NCBI GenBank assembly: GCA_021414245.1
Contig: JAIOOU010000004.1
Location: 372,001 to 436,000 of the forward strand
Reading direction: 5' to 3'
DNA: 64,000 nt
DNA from: Chloroflexota bacterium
GTDB taxonomy: Bacteria > Chloroflexota > Anaerolineae > Anaerolineales > Villigracilaceae
Below, one piece after another: positions 63,258 to 64,000 of the stretch. A program made the translations under genes and the position numbers. The first letter of the stretch is position 1; every line of letters starts with the position of its first letter. The notes under the pieces were generated by a model, which worked only from the letters and a program-made list of their open reading frames with translations, was not told the DNA's origin and ran no database searches.

Positions 63258-63286
63258 AGTATGTCACAAAATAAATCGGATGTCAA
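63258..63286 (-). promoter_or_regulatory. Sigma-70 type promoter of a small minus-strand unit
   Basis: TTGACA (63281-63286), exactly 17 bases, CATACT (63258-63263). The tiny ORF pair lies 65 bases downstream on the same strand. No larger gene follows on that strand before the 3' end of the rhodanese gene. Confidence 0.55.
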
Positions 63287-63414
63287 TAGGCCGGATTTGG
63301 TTTCTCATGCACCTGTAAGGTGTCTTCCCCCGGTTTGAAGATTTGTGATACCTTTTGATAGTCTTCGCCAGAGGATCACGACTATCCTTTCTGAAACTTA
63401 ATCAGGAGAAAACT

Positions 63415-64000
63415 ATGAAGACCAATCCCAATAAGCTCTGGATCCCTGTATTTGCCCTTGGCTGGCTGTTCGATTTCCTGTTCTGGGAAAAGACCCCGGG
63501 CTTGAACTTTGCCATCTTTGCCACGGCCTGCCTGGTCGTGACTTTCTATCTGTTGTTGAGCGACGGGCTGCGCCCGGATCGCGCCAGCCTGATCCTGCTG
63601 CCCCTCTTCGGTTTTTTTGCGGCTGTGACCTTTATCCGCGCTGAGCCGATGACTGCCTTCCTGGCCCATGCCTTCACCCTGCTGGTGATGGCCCTGCTGG
63701 CAGTGACCTATCTGGGCGGGCGCTGGTATCTTTATACCATTTCAGATTATGTCTCGAAGGCGCTGAATTTGTTCGGCAGCACGCTGGTCCGCCCGATCAC
63801 CTATTTGACGGAGGTTCGCAAGGCACAAAGTGAGGCCGGCATTCAACCTTCGAAGCGGAGCATCTGGCCGGTGGTGCGCGGCATTGTCATTGCCCTGCCC
63901 GTCATTGCGATTTTTGCATCCCTGCTGGCTTCTGCGGATGTGATCTTCGGCCAGAGGCTGCAGGACCTGATCGACTGGTTCAATATCGACGATCTGCCTC
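63415..64000 (+). CDS. DUF4153/DUF4173-like membrane protein, truncated by the window end
   Basis: The frame is open from ATG 63415 to the window end (195 codons). AGGAG lies eight bases upstream. It shows at least five membrane helices (residues about 10-25, 30-47, 58-75, 82-100, 150-172). ALPVIAIFASLLASADVIFG is the hallmark of DUF4153/DUF4173 proteins, often linked to a two-component or sigma system. Function is unknown. Confidence 0.75.
   Translation, partial: MKTNPNKLWIPVFALGWLFDFLFWEKTPGLNFAIFATACLVVTFYLLLSDGLRPDRASLILLPLFGFFAAVTFIRAEPMTAFLAHAFTLLVMALLAVTYLGGRWYLYTISDYVSKALNLFGSTLVRPITYLTEVRKAQSEAGIQPSKRSIWPVVRGIVIALPVIAIFASLLASADVIFGQRLQDLIDWFNIDDLP

Noticed and set aside
1-64000. CRISPR array, prophage, insertion sequence or integron
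   Set aside because: No regularly spaced direct repeats, transposase or integrase motifs, or phage structural genes were seen. The AT-rich gene at 39548-40669 has no repeat or attachment site at its ends.

Overview
The window looks like a stretch of a Chloroflexota chromosome, most likely class Anaerolineae. This is an inference from style: moderately high G+C, many short lipoproteins with Thr/Pro-rich linkers after the lipobox Cys, large multi-PAS/GAF signalling proteins, GT-C membrane glycosyltransferases and a B12-dependent methionine synthase set. No rRNA or taxonomic marker is present. Nearly all genes are chromosomal housekeeping or envelope genes. There is no prophage, transposase or CRISPR array. 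One AT-rich nuclease-like gene (39548-40669) looks transferred.

Region by region: (1) 3-2318, ferrous iron uptake, with feoB split into a GTPase ORF and a membrane ORF plus a feoC-like gene. (2) 2382-8369, minus strand, an operon that resembles the dlt (teichoic acid D-alanylation) pathway: lipoprotein, a 43-codon DltX-like microprotein, MBOAT acyltransferase, two SGNH proteins, acyl carrier protein and a fatty-acyl-AMP-ligase-type enzyme. (3) 8498-9973, a polyprenol/phytol-kinase-like membrane enzyme and a PIG-L deacetylase. (4) 10043-23292, a BMP-family lipoprotein with a giant hybrid histidine kinase, a second MBOAT/SGNH pair whose SGNH gene carries an in-frame stop in its signal anchor, and a giant GAF/PAS/HD-GYP protein. 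(5) 23453-32736, miscellaneous: MIO ammonia-lyase, propeller lipoprotein, flavoprotein, zinc-ribbon membrane protein, HDAC-like amidohydrolase, NYN protein, OsmC, DUF1232, PQQ-type sugar dehydrogenase, small Cys-rich protein. (6) 32854-37953, a tungstate/molybdate locus: TupC, TupB, two tandem TupA paralogues, a frameshifted membrane gene, a Moco-domain-like lipoprotein and a wHTH-PBP regulator. (7) 38029-44214, a strong promoter and SAM-I riboswitch followed by four small genes and metH. (8) 44322-53076, membrane glycosyltransferases around a fused homocysteine methyltransferase/MTHF reductase. (9) 53114-56914, CoaX, two tandem polysaccharide deacetylase lipoproteins, an EamA transporter and tRNA-Glu. 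(10) 56958-60392, lactate utilisation (LutA, fused LutB-LutC) with a methyltransferase gene between them. (11) 60520-64000, glycogen phosphorylase, rhodanese, two tiny ORFs behind a good promoter on the minus strand, and a truncated DUF4153/DUF4173-type membrane gene.

The most interesting unit is the dlt-like operon. It contains every functional class of a D-alanylation pathway, including a microprotein ending in Ile-Tyr-x-x-Phe like DltX. However, the ligase is of the fatty-acyl-AMP type, and Chloroflexota are not known to make classical teichoic acids. It may therefore acylate a different envelope polymer. A second MBOAT/SGNH pair, the membrane glycosyltransferases and the deacetylases suggest that much of the window is devoted to building and modifying surface glycans. 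This last point is inference.
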